This document shows, piece after piece, positions 12,139 through 25,615 of a stretch of 64,000 nucleotides of DNA. How positions within the stretch are numbered: the stretch's first letter is position 1; each line of letters starts with the position of its first letter. The notes under the pieces are model-generated. The model was given only the letters and a program-made list of their open reading frames with translations, did no database searches and was not told the DNA's origin. The position numbers and the translations under genes were made by a program. The DNA is from Ecdyonurus torrentis (lineage: Eukaryota > Arthropoda > Insecta > Ephemeroptera > Heptageniidae): positions 41,248,693-41,312,692 of the forward strand of contig OX439131.1 in assembly GCA_949318235.1 (NCBI GenBank), written 5' to 3'.

Positions 12139-13635
12139 AGCGAAAGCTCCAGGTAGCTACAGTATAGTGCAGATCGTTCATTCATTGGAAATTACTGGAT
12201 TATTTCAGTTCATTAGAAATTATATGAGCAATAGTTTATTTTTTTTTAATACTATAGATACAAATAGTTAATAACATGTTGTACTTTATTTTTAACTAAT
12301 TTCATTACACCTAAATAAATATGAATAGAATTGATAAAACTTTCAATTTTATCCATGTATAAAAAAAAGAGTTTACAAAGGATTAATAAACTAAATAATG
12401 AATCAAGCCTATAATTAACATTGTAACAAAATGTTATAGCGGGGAAAAAAGGTGATAACGTGTTACCTAGGATTAAAGTTGCTTATATTTTGTTATGAAA
12501 GGATTATGTATAATATTAAATTTGAAACATTTAATTATTACAAGAAAAAAAAAGTATATTACATAATTTTTTTAATAATATGAAAAATTTTAATTAAATT
12601 TTTTAATTTATATTCATTAAAGTTATTTTGTAATTCAATATTCAACGTTTTAATATACTCAACAGAAAATTATTTATATATTGTTTAAAAAAATTTTAAT
12701 TCAAATATTCAATGAATGAAGTCTGTTTTGCAATATGAAGTATTGTGTTGAGTATAATATTTCATAATTAAAATAGAGAATATGACAATATAAATATTAT
12801 AAATTTTTTTGTTTTGTTTTCGAAGTAAAGATAACAATAGAGTATAAGAACAATGTTGTATATATAATGTGTGTAATCGTAAAAGTTAGTATGTGGATTG
12901 TAACTTAGAGTGAGATTTGTGACACCTGCTAGCATTCGTTGCTGTTTTAGATCGTGTAGAGTGTGTTAAAAATTCGACAAAAGAATAAAGTTTGTATATT
13001 TTTACTATATGCGACAATTATTGGTGTATTTATTGCGGTATAGCGGTATAGCATAATATAAACTGATTTTAATATTTTTTTATATAGAATCCTTGTATTG
13101 TTAAAAAGGCAATATTGAAAAAAACGAATTTGAATAAATATAAACTATATGAAAATTATTACCAATAGTTTTTCAATACATTTTCATATTTAATCCAGCT
13201 TAAATTTAAAAGTGATTATAGCTAGTTTGTAATCTATCATAAGCTGTGTGTTAAATCTCTTTTCAAATTTAAAATATCGAGTAATAAATTAAATTATAGT
13301 GGACTAGAGCTATTAAATACTTCAAATACAAGTAGGAAACACCATATATACTATAGAAAGAAAATTTTCAAATTATAAATTAATCTTTTTCCGATATAAG
13401 ACTATCACCCTCAAAATATAACAAAATTTCATTAACACTAAAGAAAGTGTCTAAAATATAGAAGAAACGAGAATGAAGTCTTATAATTGCCAGTATGGTT
13501 CCATAGACCAGTAGTAGTAATTACACTACATTCATAGCACTCTCCCTCTCTACCTTACGCTTTGATCATTTTCAAAGGCGGCGAGAGAGTGTTAGTAATG
13601 GGAGTACTATTACATAGTGTATGTATGTATGGATG

Positions 13636-13752
<117 letters not shown>

Positions 13753-15346
13753 CTGTACACATAAATTTAAAGAAGTGGAATGAAATCTAAATATAATTTT
13801 ATTGGTAATGTAAGGATTCTAAAGAGTGATGTAGCGTCACTAGTGTGAGTCTTTTGAGACGTTTTATTGATCTGCTACTGTAACCAGAGAGAGAGAGAAA
13901 GAGAGAGAGAATAGTGCCTGGAGAAAATTGAATGATAAGTCCAAGAACAGCTATGGACACATGTGTCTTACTGATGAAGCTGCCTTGATAAACGAGACAA
14001 ATGAATCTCTCTTTCTTCTCTCTGACTTACTCTTACTCGCCTATATAGTCTTAAAGTTGAAGTTAAAGTAAAAAAAATAAACTTTTTATGTACATCAATA
14101 TTGTACTTCATCACTCTTTAACTGTTTTGTGAAAATAAATGAACTCATCAAAGTATAAAAAATGATAAGTATACACACTGTCTTAATAAAGCTACATTCA
14201 AGATTTTCTTTCTTAAATTACATATATATGTATATATATATATATTAAGTTACAATTATATTTTAACTCTTACTATTGCAATATGTTAATGATATTCATA
14301 ACAATTGTTGAATAGTTTGATATTTTTATGTCTAGATACACGATGGAAAATAAGCTTATTTGAAATTTAAATTGAGCTAAAGCAAAATAACAAATTAAAA
14401 ATGTTTTAATTTAATATGAATAACAAAATATATATATCAAATTTTTGAGCAGGTACAGCAACTTTTTTTTAAAAAATAAAAGTATGAATACCTTGTTAAA
14501 TATCAATGTATAATTAGCTTTAATTTTTTTGCGAGAGAGAAAAAAGTCTAAATTCAATTTTCTCAAAACAAAATTTTATTTAAAAAAACTAATTTTTTTA
14601 AGAAAAATATTTTAAAATACATCTGTGAATGCAATTAAAACTTCTTGTTAATAAATTTATAAAAACTAAGATATTGATTTGAATTTCTTTACTTTTAATT
14701 TTTATATAAAATATAATACGTTTGTTTAACTTGTTTTCAAGCTTAACTCATTTCAAAAATTTTATATGTTATGAATGAAATACTCTACAGATTAATTAAT
14801 ACATAAATAAAAACAAAAGTTAACTTAAAAAAATTATTTGATGCATTAAAAAAAATACAGCGAATAAACTTGAATATAGGTGAAAAAAAAAATAAAAGTA
14901 TAACATTCCCATACGAAAGAACATTTGTTCCAAATGCTATAGAGTAAAGTACATTGCGTGGCTTAAAAGTGCCCTTATTAAAAGCAATCAATCACTCAAT
15001 TACTTCAACATGTAATTCAATAGTGAGCGATCATGTAAAAAATCGCATTGACCTCCTTCACGTCAATCACCTTTCATTCAAACCGATCTCCACATTTAGG
15101 TTTAGTGTCACTCTGCTATACGAAGTAAAATTTTAATAAAAATTTATTTCAGATATAAAATAATTGTCTTTTTTTTAATATGTATATTTATATGTTATAA
15201 ATAAATGATTGCAAATGTAATCTCAAAATTTATAGATTGAATTTCAAGATAACCTAATTTTCTTTAAAGCTTAGGGAAAAAAAAGGTTTATTTATAAAGC
15301 TTATATATCTACATAAGAAGAGAGATGTAGATAAGGATAACGAGAG

Positions 15347-15349
<3 letters not shown>

Positions 15350-15435
<86 letters not shown>
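15350..15435. repeat. (GA)n microsatellite, about 85 bp
   Basis: Alternating G and A on the + strand, about 340 bp upstream of the first dpr exon in the window. The Leu-Ser frame on the minus strand is artificial. Confidence 0.95.
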
Positions 15436-15438
<3 letters not shown>

Positions 15439-15777
15439 TAATATAATAAAAACGCAGCAAAGGCTTAAAGATAAGTTGATTCAATTTCCTTGTTTTTACT
15501 CTGCAGAGTAAATTAAATTGTTTTAATCAATCAAACAGGCTTTGCCAGTAAAATTACACGCGAAGTTAAATCCTATTTTCTAAAAGATGTATTTACACAT
15601 GTCTTATTTATATCGAGCAGTTTATATATATATAGTTGAGGAAATTATGTTTTATATTTAACTCATTCAAAACCATTTGACGATGAATATTATTTATATT
15701 ATGAAAAGTTTTATATAATGTATAAGAAATTTACATCTTTCATCATGTAATCTATATTTTAATTTTTTTGTTTCCAG

Positions 15778-15986
15778 GCTCGACAAGTTATGAAGAGACC
15801 GGTGGGGCCCCCGCCCCCGCATATTATGCTGCTCCTGAGGAGGCGGGGGATGATGAATTAGCGGAACTTCCAACTCCCGGACCCATGGGTCCATATTTTG
15901 ACACCTCTGCATCTAAGAACGTGACCGCACTAGTGGGCAAGACAGCGTATCTCAACTGCCGAGTTCGCAATCTCGGTAACCGCACG
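15778..15986 (+). CDS. dpr: dpr exon: N-terminal linker and first half of Ig domain 1
   Basis: First dpr coding exon in the window. It follows a tttccag acceptor and ends before a gtaagc donor at 15987. It begins with the last two bases of a split codon (phase 1 intron upstream) and ends on a codon boundary. It encodes 69 whole residues: an acidic, Pro/Ala-rich stretch (about residues 8-37), then the start of Ig1 with PYFDTSASKNVTALVGKTAY and the B-strand cysteine in LNC (residue 61 of the assembled part). NVT and NRT are N-glycosylation sequons. The phrases FDTSASKNVTALVGKTAYLNC-type and NLGN are hallmarks of insect Dpr proteins (recalled, not searched). No signal peptide or start codon is present, so at least one upstream exon is missing. 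Base composition is clearly richer in GC than the surrounding intron. A minus-strand open frame over the same bases is a shadow. Confidence 0.92.
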
Positions 15987-16272
15987 GTAAGCCAGTAGCC
16001 CAACCCTCTTAGGGGACTTGAAGTTAATGACGTTTGAGGTACTTAGCCTTAGACCACAATTTCTCTTTACTTGAAACATACGTCTCAGGATGAATGTGGC
16101 TTGACCCTTTCTTGCTGCTTGTTATAGTGGCTACGAGGTACTTGTTCTTTTCCAAAATTATACTCACACAACAAATGTATTATAAAATATACTACGTGTT
16201 ATTTGTATTATCATTTTTGCCTATATTTATAAGAAGAGGAGATATTTTGCTATCAAAGTTAAATCTTGTCAC

Positions 16273-16273
<1 letters not shown>

Positions 16274-16301
<28 letters not shown>
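16274..16301. repeat. Poly-A tract
   Basis: About 28 consecutive A residues shortly after the first exon, in an otherwise AT-rich intron. Confidence 0.9.
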
Positions 16302-16303
<2 letters not shown>

Positions 16304-16414
16304 ATTGCAAAAAATAAAACCATTGCAAAAAAAAAGTTATTAACATTTTCTATTATATTTATACAAATCATTAAATTGAAATATGCAAAACATAAATATA
16401 TGGAAATTTATTAT

Positions 16415-16451
<37 letters not shown>

Positions 16452-17976
16452 CACAGTTACACTGCACTGAAGGAAACATATAAACAACTCAAAATAAATA
16501 AACATTTATCTGATTTAGAACATTAACATAATTAACGTTGCTGTGTAGATAGTTGAGATACAATAAATTTACAACTGTTTTTCCTTGCTTGTGAGATCAC
16601 TCGTTTTGTTATTCTTGCTACTGATAGAGAAAAAGCGAGAAAGAGAGAGAAGGAGTATAAAATGTGGTGAGTGACGATCGTGCTTTAAGCCTTAGTAATA
16701 ATTTGTTTTGTTTTATTTCTATGAATCGAAAATATCGACAATTTTTGGCTTACCACGGTCGTGATCATAGAAAGTACTTTCAATTGAAGTATATTTGTTT
16801 TTACATAACATGAAAAATTAATTATAACACTTTTAATAAATAATAATAATGGTAAAATAAAAGTATACTAAAAAAATTATGACAAACTTCATGACAAAAA
16901 AACTTTCATAGATATTGTTGTAAAAAAAAATTTCATAATATATTTAATTCTTTTGTAACAGAAATAAAAGTTTAAATTTCATTATTTTTTTTCCTACTCA
17001 TTTTTAACAACAGTGACAGGTGAATAAACTTATAAGCAGATTTCTACATTTTTTTCATTAAAAATATAAGTATGAAAAATACGAGACGTAATACATCACA
17101 AACAAACATTTTTTTATATTTGTTTTTCAACTAATGTTTCCGCACGTTTATACTTTTTTATTTAGGTTTCTACCCATGTGATTTTAGATTTTACACATAG
17201 TTAAGTTTTGTCTACGAAAAATTAATTCCACCACGCTTTTTTTTTTTTCGGGGTATTGCTATAGTTTTTATATAGAAAAACTAAAATTTGTTTTGACATT
17301 TTCACAATGCAAATTTAAGCAATGTTTACTGGAAGGTACAGAACATTAGCTTCTCTCTTTTAATTTTTAATCTAGCGTAACCATAATTTTTTATTACACT
17401 ATAAAGTATATTATCATATATATTTAATTTATATGTTATACACATCAATAAGTTCAATTGATGTTTAATTACAATTAAAAAACAACATATATCAATCACG
17501 TTTAATATATTATAATTATACTAAAAACTACTCCTTTCTTTTAACACCACCGTACAATGGCCTATTCATGATGTATAAATTTAGATATTTATTTTGAAAA
17601 TATTTATTAATATTTTAAATTTAAAAGCAAGTGCCGAAGTTTTGAATATTTATGAAAATTTTAAATGTACTAGATAAACAAACTAAAATTGTAAATTAAT
17701 ATTTTGTTATATGTATTTTGTATACTTTTATTTTGTTTTCTATCATCAACTATATCTTAATTTTAGTTAGTGAACTGTAAAGTGTTTTATGTTTTTTTCT
17801 TATTACATTTTTACGTTTATGTTTCTAATAAACAACAATTCATATTGTTGATACTAAAAAAAAAAGAGAAAGAAAAATAAGGTTTATACAGAGTTGAGAT
17901 AAATGAACAAATGTAATATTACAGCGTATATAACGTCATTTAAAAATGTTTTTAATAAAAAGATTTTTAGTTACAC

Positions 17977-17978
<2 letters not shown>

Positions 17979-18010
<32 letters not shown>
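17979..18010. repeat. Poly-A tract
   Basis: About 32 consecutive A residues; possibly an old retroposon tail, but no body is recognised. Confidence 0.9.
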
Positions 18011-18013
<3 letters not shown>

Positions 18014-18629
18014 ATAAAAATGAACGTGACTAGAAATCACTAAAAAGGGTTTAAAATTTATTAACTTTTTTTATGTAATATTTTTAGGAGATTTTATTGA
18101 GTTTTATATAAAATAGTAGACAATAATTGTATGACTAATTTTTATATACAGTATATTATTATATTTAATTTTTGTATAAAATAGAAATTTTCAAATACTA
18201 TTTTAAATTTAAATTGGTTTATTTCTTTTATATACAATTATTATGCTAACTCATGACCAGTGATTAAAAATTTTACTCACTTTTCCTATGGCAATATTCA
18301 TACAAAACGTACATATATGTACATGGTATTTATATAAAGGTAATAGAGTAAAGTTTTAAATCACAGTTCTTTACCTGCTATATAAAAACATAGACATATA
18401 TTTATTTTCATTAAAATAAGTTGCTTTGAAGTAACACTGAGTAATAATTGACAAATTTTTATTCTAAAAACTCTATAGTGATTTTATTATTACATACCAA
18501 TCTAAATAAAATAATGCATTGAATACATTTTTTTATGTATCACATACAGTATTTTCTGCGTTACATTGTCTCAACTTAACGCAATGTATGTCATACAAAA
18601 AATATATTCATATTTTGTATAGTCAAATC

Positions 18630-18774
18630 CAGGGGCGTATTCAGGGAGGGAGGTGTTCGAGATCCGGACCCCAAAAGTTGGTCCGAAAGTGGGAAAAGTG
18701 AGTGGTTCCCCCTCTTTGCTTATGCTCACTATAGTTTGGACCCCTCCCATTGCAAAATCCTGAATACGCCCTGG
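18630..18774. mobile_element. hAT-type MITE, 145 bp, with 8 bp target duplication
   Basis: Ends CAGGGGCGTATTCAGG and CCTGAATACGCCCTGG are near-perfect inverted repeats. The flanking GTCAAATC at 18622-18629 and 18775-18782 is an exact 8 bp direct repeat, the target-site length made by hAT transposases. Ends of the form CAGGGGCG are common in hAT-derived repeats (recalled). No coding capacity; open frames crossing it are accidental. Confidence 0.85.
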
Positions 18775-18782
18775 GTCAAATC

Positions 18783-19085
18783 TATAGGGTGTATGCACAT
18801 GACGTCATATTTAATGCGCTTCTATACTGGAGTAATGAATAACATTGCTCAGCATAGGAAAAACTTCATTTGTGGCTATTTTCTGTGCGAAATCGGCTAT
18901 TTTTTTGGTATTATTATTTTCCTCGCATACTTGAGATACTAATTTAACCTATAAACAGCATCAATGCTCTCAAAAAAATTGCTTGGTATTTTTAGGCTGT
19001 CAAAATTATTCATTTGCCTATGCTGCCGATGATATTGAGTGATCCAATATGGTGTCGACTTTAACATGAATGTATAGACCCTATA
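18783..19085. mobile_element. TATAGGGTG MITE, copy B
   Basis: Starts TATAGGGTGTATGCACATGACG and ends TATAGACCCTATA. It has the same ordered landmarks as copy A. It starts directly at the end of the hAT-type MITE target duplication. Confidence 0.7.
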
Positions 19086-20161
19086 ACAAAATAATTTAAT
19101 CTATTATAAACTTTTGAAAGAAAATCTATGCAGTTAAAAAAATTTTAAATTACAAAAATAAGAGTAATTTATCTCTAATACTTTATTGAATGATTTTGTA
19201 TTTGACAAGTGACAATGTAAATTTCAATAATCTTCAGTTGAGAACAGTGTTAATTAATCGCTTCAATTGAGAATTATATTTGTAAATCCTTCTATTCACA
19301 TTCATCCTTCATTTCTAAATTCAATATATTACTCTTATACAATGTTTACATAACTGATAAACCAACATTTGGGGTGAACCTCTCACAAGCAAGTATAGAA
19401 CTGACAAATACAAAGAAAATAACGAGATTTCTCTTTTAAGCTTTTACTGACTAACTAACGATCAACATTCAAATAACATTTTCACCACACTATTCAAAAT
19501 TTTATCTAAATTTACTCACTAAACACACATCCTCGTACAATGTTTAATCTACAAATAAAAGTATTAAATAAAAAAAAAATTAGGATTTTGATAAAATAAA
19601 GGTTAAAATTTCAAGTCTGAATATATTTATGATTGATTTTATACTTTTAGATAACTTTAAATCTTTATTCTTTATTATTGATACGAGAAAAAAATGTTTA
19701 CTTTCGAAAACTTGGAGTATGTTAATATAATACTGTATAAGTAAGTTAATAATAAAAAAAGGCTTACGCATAATTAAATAAAATAAAAAAGAAGCGAGAG
19801 AAAAAAAAAAAAAAAAAGGAGCACATTTTAAAAAAAATTATAGATTTTTTTTTAAAAACACAAATTATATCAATAAACATGTAACTTTTTATTGAATGTT
19901 TTAGGCAATATTATAATTTATTTTGACAGATAAAATGATGGGTTCTAATTATGTTGATGATTCTTGAATGTTGGTCAATTAGGTTCTAGTCATTTGGAAT
20001 AAATTGTTTCGACCTTATCAAGAAAGGGTAGCCTTGTGTTGTATATATATATGAGTGAGTTTATATAATATAGAAGTGCTTGTTGGTCAACCAGTAGTGT
20101 GCTAAACAACATGCATATTCATCAGACAAGACTAGCCATAGGCAAGGGCCACTGCGTTGAT

Positions 20162-20289
<128 letters not shown>

Positions 20290-20630
20290 AGGAAGACAGA
20301 TAATACACACTCAACATAGTAGTAGGAAATTTTAGAGCAAATAATTGAGTTACGGAAGTGTGACACATAACACTTCTATATCAAAGAATCTTGTTAAAAT
20401 ACATTTGTATATATAAACAAACTAAAAGGTAATGCATAAATAATGAATGTATATCTATATATATATATTTTTTATGTGCAAATAAAATTTTTTAAAGTAT
20501 TTTAATTAAAATATATTAAAATGATGTCTTATTAATAACATGTAATTATTTATAACGATCCTAATTTTAAATATTAATGTAAATATAGTTTACAATTAAA
20601 GTAAAACATTTATTTAAAATCATATTATGG

Positions 20631-20814
20631 TACGCGGCATTTCGGTTCTTCTGCAATCTCTACGGTGCAATTTTGGCACATGTGCAATCGTCACAATGGC
20701 ACATCTGTGCAGGCTATAAGCATACAAAGATGTTTCAAAAGAAGGGAGCGCGGAGAATGCAGATATGCCAAAAATTTACCCACGGAGATTGCAGTAGTAC
20801 CGGAATGCCACGTA
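20631..20814. mobile_element. Palindromic MITE, 184 bp
   Basis: TACGCGGCATTTCGGTTCTT at the left is mirrored by ccggaatgccacgta at the right, and the mirror extends through TGCAATCTC and TTTTGGCA to about 55 bp per arm. The loop is about 70 bp. The element stands out by GC content and has no gene. Confidence 0.65.
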
Positions 20815-21550
20815 GCTCGTATATTAATGTATATATTATATATTAAAGTGTATAGTGTTTATTGATTTAGTACTCTCAAAAAAGTGTTATAAAACTAAAT
20901 AGGAATAGGAATGTACAACTTCATATAATCAGGACATGGCACTGGCAAGGGTCATCAGGTTGATCACTGGCAAGGTTTATCATTAGTTTTATGTTAATTA
21001 TAATAGTTAATAATTAATAAAAAATATTTTGAGTCATTCAAATTCAACAATGTGAGATTTCAGTTATTGCAACACACTTATTTTACTTTATTTAATCATT
21101 TTATTTTTCAATATTGCATTTTCATGAATGATAAATTATTTCTATTATTCTTTTGAAATTGATACGAAGGATTTTCAATCAACATAATAGAATATGTCAT
21201 TAAAATCTATATTAATTAATAAAGCAACTGCTTGCATAATATTATGAATATCATTCTTATCATTAATTATTGTTGGCAAAGATTAATTAAGTTTTGTATT
21301 GAACCAACATTGTTAATTAAAAGTTTATATACATATTACAATTGAAATAGGTCAACAGAGAAATTGATGTATTGTTTTAAATTGTATATATATATATTAA
21401 AATCATTACAAAATTGAAAAGAAAAATATATAAAAGATTGAAATAATTAATGGAAATTCTATACAATATTTTATTAAAGTCTTAAATGAGATTATATTTA
21501 TGTTGAATTTTAAGTCATTATGGCGTAGTGTTAAAATTCACTTCAGTGCG

Positions 21551-21564
21551 TTCCCCCCCCCCCC
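21551..21564. repeat. Poly-C tract at the edge of a GC-enriched patch
   Basis: A run of about 14 C residues, unusual in this AT-rich background. It begins an unidentified GC-richer patch that continues to about 21950. Confidence 0.85.
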
Positions 21565-22665
21565 CCTCTTTTTTATTTGACATTGCTTTCTTGCTACACT
21601 TTTTAACATGGTCTCGTCAAGACACTGCTTATTGACGTGTACAATGTAAACCGTATACACGAGCCGGCCATGGCCTAAATACATAGCCCGGCATTCACCA
21701 TCACAGCCTAGAGGAACCGTGGAAACTTTAGGTAAGCTGGACGGTGCAGTCATATCATTCATGCACCTCCCGAATGCTGTGCTTAATCATGGAATGCATG
21801 TAATTATGGCTCGAGCAACGTGTTGTGCTCTTTCTTATACTCTACGTACGCACCCAGCAGTGGCATTAACCCGTGCTCAATAAGGAATACACAGTTACGT
21901 GTCAACTACGGTTATAACTCGGCCATACCAGCTCGGCACACAAAAGTTTTAATTGAATTATTATTTTTTTAATGAATATAAATTTAATATGAATGCTTTT
22001 TTCTCAATCAATTATAAGTGGATAAACAACATGAAAATAAAAAAATTAAAAAAAAAACTCAAGTTTTATTCAGTTTTTTCTTTAACAAGCTTTAGACGTT
22101 GAAATTATTATTTCAATAGTAGAATTCAAATTAAATATTAAAAAAAAAAATGTATGAATATAATAATTGAATAATGAGCTCTTGCATTTTGTAGTTTAGA
22201 TTACTTTTTACTTAAAAAAATTTCTCATGAGCTGTCAATCAAACAAAAAAGCAAATAAATGAATGTAAAAATTATAAATAAATAAATATTACGAGTATAT
22301 TAATAAATAAAATGAATTCTATAAGAACTATTAAGTTTAAATCAGAGTAGTTATTTAGTACTACTTGTGGAATTAATTAGATTACTTACGAATGGTATGA
22401 ACAGCAAAATGAATTGCGGATATTATTTATTATTAAATTACATTTTAATAAATTAACATTACTTCATGTTATCTTTATAATTATATTAATTTATTGGAAG
22501 ATAAAATAAGTAATGCGGAATTATTAAAGAAATTAAATAAAAGAAATATTAAATTTAAGCTTAAATATTAACAATAATAATCTTATATTTGTTTCATAGC
22601 TAACAAAAAAGTATCGATTACATTGATTACAATATGATATACATTATGTATTGATGATGTAGCGG

Positions 22666-22862
22666 AGAATATGTGTATCTAGCTTTTTATCATGCGAAAC
22701 GAAATGTGTATCTCGTATTCTATCAGTAGAAGCAAAATGTGTATCTCGTTTTTTTGTGTGACGGGAAGCAGAATGTGTAACTCGTTACCAAACGTAACGT
22801 AGATTGTGCCCAAGTTACACACATTTTGCTTGCCATGACAAAAAACGAGATACACATATTGT
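22666..22862. repeat. Small minisatellite with inverted copies
   Basis: AATGTGTATCTCGT-type units recur at about 33-36 bp spacing (near 22672, 22705, 22736 and 22771). They are followed by the reverse form (gttacacacattttgct and aaaaacgagatacacatattg), so the cluster can fold back on itself. Confidence 0.55.
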
Positions 22863-23738
22863 TTGTTACAACATCGATACGTATACGATGTACTAAAGTA
22901 TCCTGTGAGGTAGGCAACAAGCTTGTCACATCAATTCTTAAGCAACGCACTTCAGTATGCGTTACCACAACACAATGCAATCTAACAAAAACCAATGATC
23001 CGAAAACAACATCAACTACTTAGATTCGGTTATTAGACTTTATTACCATACTTAGACACAGTCTCTAGATAACACAAATTTATTTTTATCATTTAAAAAT
23101 ACAACAACCAAAAACAATGCGTTTTTTTTTATATAAATGTGTATTATATTTATATAAAGATAAGAAGAAAAAAACGTTGTTATATATTTTTTTTCAAGCT
23201 TTTTTTTTTGCTGTACATCATAGTGTAGTATGAAAAAAATAGAGAAAAGAAGAAGACAAATTGAGTAAATTTTAAGTTATCACGTAGTGTTCCCCTCTTG
23301 GTACACAAAAGAAGGTCAGTTAAAGCCACTCTATTTAGGATAAAGTCTACAAGTACAAACTTATGTTGACATTTATGTATATCTTTTTTCTTCTTCTTTT
23401 GCTTTTGCTTCCTATTCTCCCCTATATCTTAAATTATAAACCCTTTTTATTTCATACCCTTCTCTAAACTATATCATAAATTTTTATTATGTAAAATGAA
23501 ATTTGATTTTCAATTTGTTTTAGCTTTTTTTTTTTTTTGTATATATTTTGTTTCTTTTAAGATACATGAACCATATGTCTTTATATTCAAACTTTTTTTC
23601 TTCTTTTTTTTTTTTTAGATATAGTTTACTGTGAAAAAAAATGTATAATATTCTTCAACTGTAAAGGTATACATAGTCAATATATACAATACATTTGAAT
23701 ATCGGCCTCGTTGAAGTAGAATCAATAGCTTGAGAGGA

Positions 23739-23739
<1 letters not shown>

Positions 23740-23780
<41 letters not shown>

Positions 23781-23781
23781 G
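23740..23781. repeat. (AT)n microsatellite
   Basis: Two AT blocks with one GT interruption, followed by a GC-rich patch of about 100 bp that was not identified. Confidence 0.9.
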
Positions 23782-23944
23782 CGAGGGAGTTGTATGTTGT
23801 GCAGTATTCACTACAAGCCCTTCTTGGCGCCCGGGTGGCCTGCTACTAGCTGTCAGCACCCTCCCAAAACTCCTTCTTTTTCTTTTTCTTACCACGTTCG
23901 TCGTATATAGCGTGAGAGGAACAAAGACCTTATCTAACCCCTCA

Positions 23945-23948
<4 letters not shown>

Positions 23949-24014
<66 letters not shown>
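23949..24014. repeat. (CT)n microsatellite with TTT interruptions
   Basis: About 66 bp of CT repeats; the Arg-Glu frame opposite is artificial. Confidence 0.9.
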
Positions 24015-25534
24015 TCATTCATCGATCAACCCTCAACTTACACGATTCTCTAAAAATTTCTCAAACCTCAACTCAACAGAAAAAAAAGCCATGTGACCGT
24101 AGTTTTGCCTTGTGGTATGTTACTTTACGATTTTCCTCTTTCTTTCTCTTTCTATCTCCCTCCTTCTTTTTTTCCTACCCCTAACTGATAATACTACCAA
24201 TTTTTATACTGCTGACAATACACTATTTGCACCATATTGTAGATTTGATGATTAAGCATATTTCTACAGCAGTTAACAAATCTGTCAGAATATCAATGAT
24301 TTAATCTTTTTATTTAATAAATATATCACAAAAAATATGGTAACTATAGAAATATTGATCCATTTAATAATATAAGATAAAGAAGTTATTTTCTATTCAG
24401 TGCATGTATTGATTATTTATTATAATATAATAATCGTTCAGTGTGTAAAATATTATCAAAATAATAAGGAAAAGTTATCAGATTATATAAAGTTTATAAT
24501 GAATGCAACTAATTGGATTTCAACAACAATTTATTAAACAAGGCATTATTTTAAAGAATAAAGTATATTTTAAAACATGTTATTAAAAAAATTAATGCTT
24601 TTTTGTTGCAGAGAAAAATAAGCACTAGAAAATTAATACTTTTTTTTTTTTTTTTTTTTTTAGCTAAGTCACTGTGTATATAAACTGAACCTTGAGTTGT
24701 CAAAAATACTGAGAATATATTGACCTTTTCTTTAGCTTTAACAAATTATGTAACTGAAGGTGTAGATAAGACGTAACTCTAGTGTCTTAGGCTTATATAT
24801 ATGACGTCAACTCATATATATTGAAAAATCAATATATATATTTTTTTTCCTAAATTCAAAATTTCAAATTTCATTTCCTTTCAAAATTTAATAATATAAC
24901 CCTCTTATCTATTGAAAAATCTTGGAATTTTTATTCAATATAAAAAAAATGTGCATTTTCTTTCAATTTGCGTCAAAAAAAAAGTTAAAGCATAATATCT
25001 TCCAAAAAATACTCCGAAATTTTTGTATTTTGCGTCAACATTTTTATAATAAAAAAAAAAATGAAATTAAAAAAAAAAAAAATAAAAAATCTTGTAGTTA
25101 TATTTTGTATTGCTTTATCATTAATAAAAAAAAGTTATTTTCAGATAAAATAAATGTTGTAAAAATCTTTCAAAAAATGAGACAGATTTATTAAATTTTT
25201 AACTCAAAGATAGTCTTTGCCATTCCAAGAATGTTCTCAGTTTGTTTCCTTAAATACATACTAACAATTCCTTTTGAGATTTTTACTTGCTCTTTTTGAT
25301 GCTGATTTTGTTTTCTTCTATAAGTGATTGTGATAACACAAGATAATTTTATTTTACATTGTATTTAGGTTAGGGGGGAAATAGTAAAATAATAATAATA
25401 AAAATAAAATGCTTATGTAGCTTATATAGTAATACATGAAATTTCAAATAATATTATCATCATGGTTACCATAGCCTTTGGGTTGTTTTATTTAGTTGAT
25501 AAACAGAGTTTATAAAGTTGAGATAGCTAGCCAA

Positions 25535-25538
<4 letters not shown>

Positions 25539-25613
<75 letters not shown>
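25539..25613. repeat. (GA)n microsatellite, about 75 bp
   Basis: Uninterrupted GA on the + strand. Confidence 0.95.

Positions 25614-25615
<2 letters not shown>

Larger units (their letters stand above)
11546..12196. mobile_element. Palindromic repeat split by nested insertions
   Basis: The left arm at 11546-11641 (aagatgaagcttccacac...ggctacctggag) matches the arm of the 56.98 kb element. Its diverged reverse complement is at 12141-12196 (ctccaggtagc...gatcgttcattcattggaaatt). Between them lie a LINE-like tail at about 11700-11840 and the TATAGGGTG MITE, so later elements landed inside an older one. Confidence 0.5.

Noticed and set aside
14954..15136. 60-residue frame in a slightly GC-richer stretch, considered as an exon
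   Set aside because: No recognisable domain and no acceptor-donor pair in a phase that fits the dpr exon at 15778.
15694..15912. 72-residue minus-strand frame
   Set aside because: It overlaps the first dpr exon antisense and has no family resemblance.
18571..18798. 75-residue minus-strand frame with ordinary-looking composition
   Set aside because: It lies across the hAT-type MITE and its target duplications, so the composition comes from the element.
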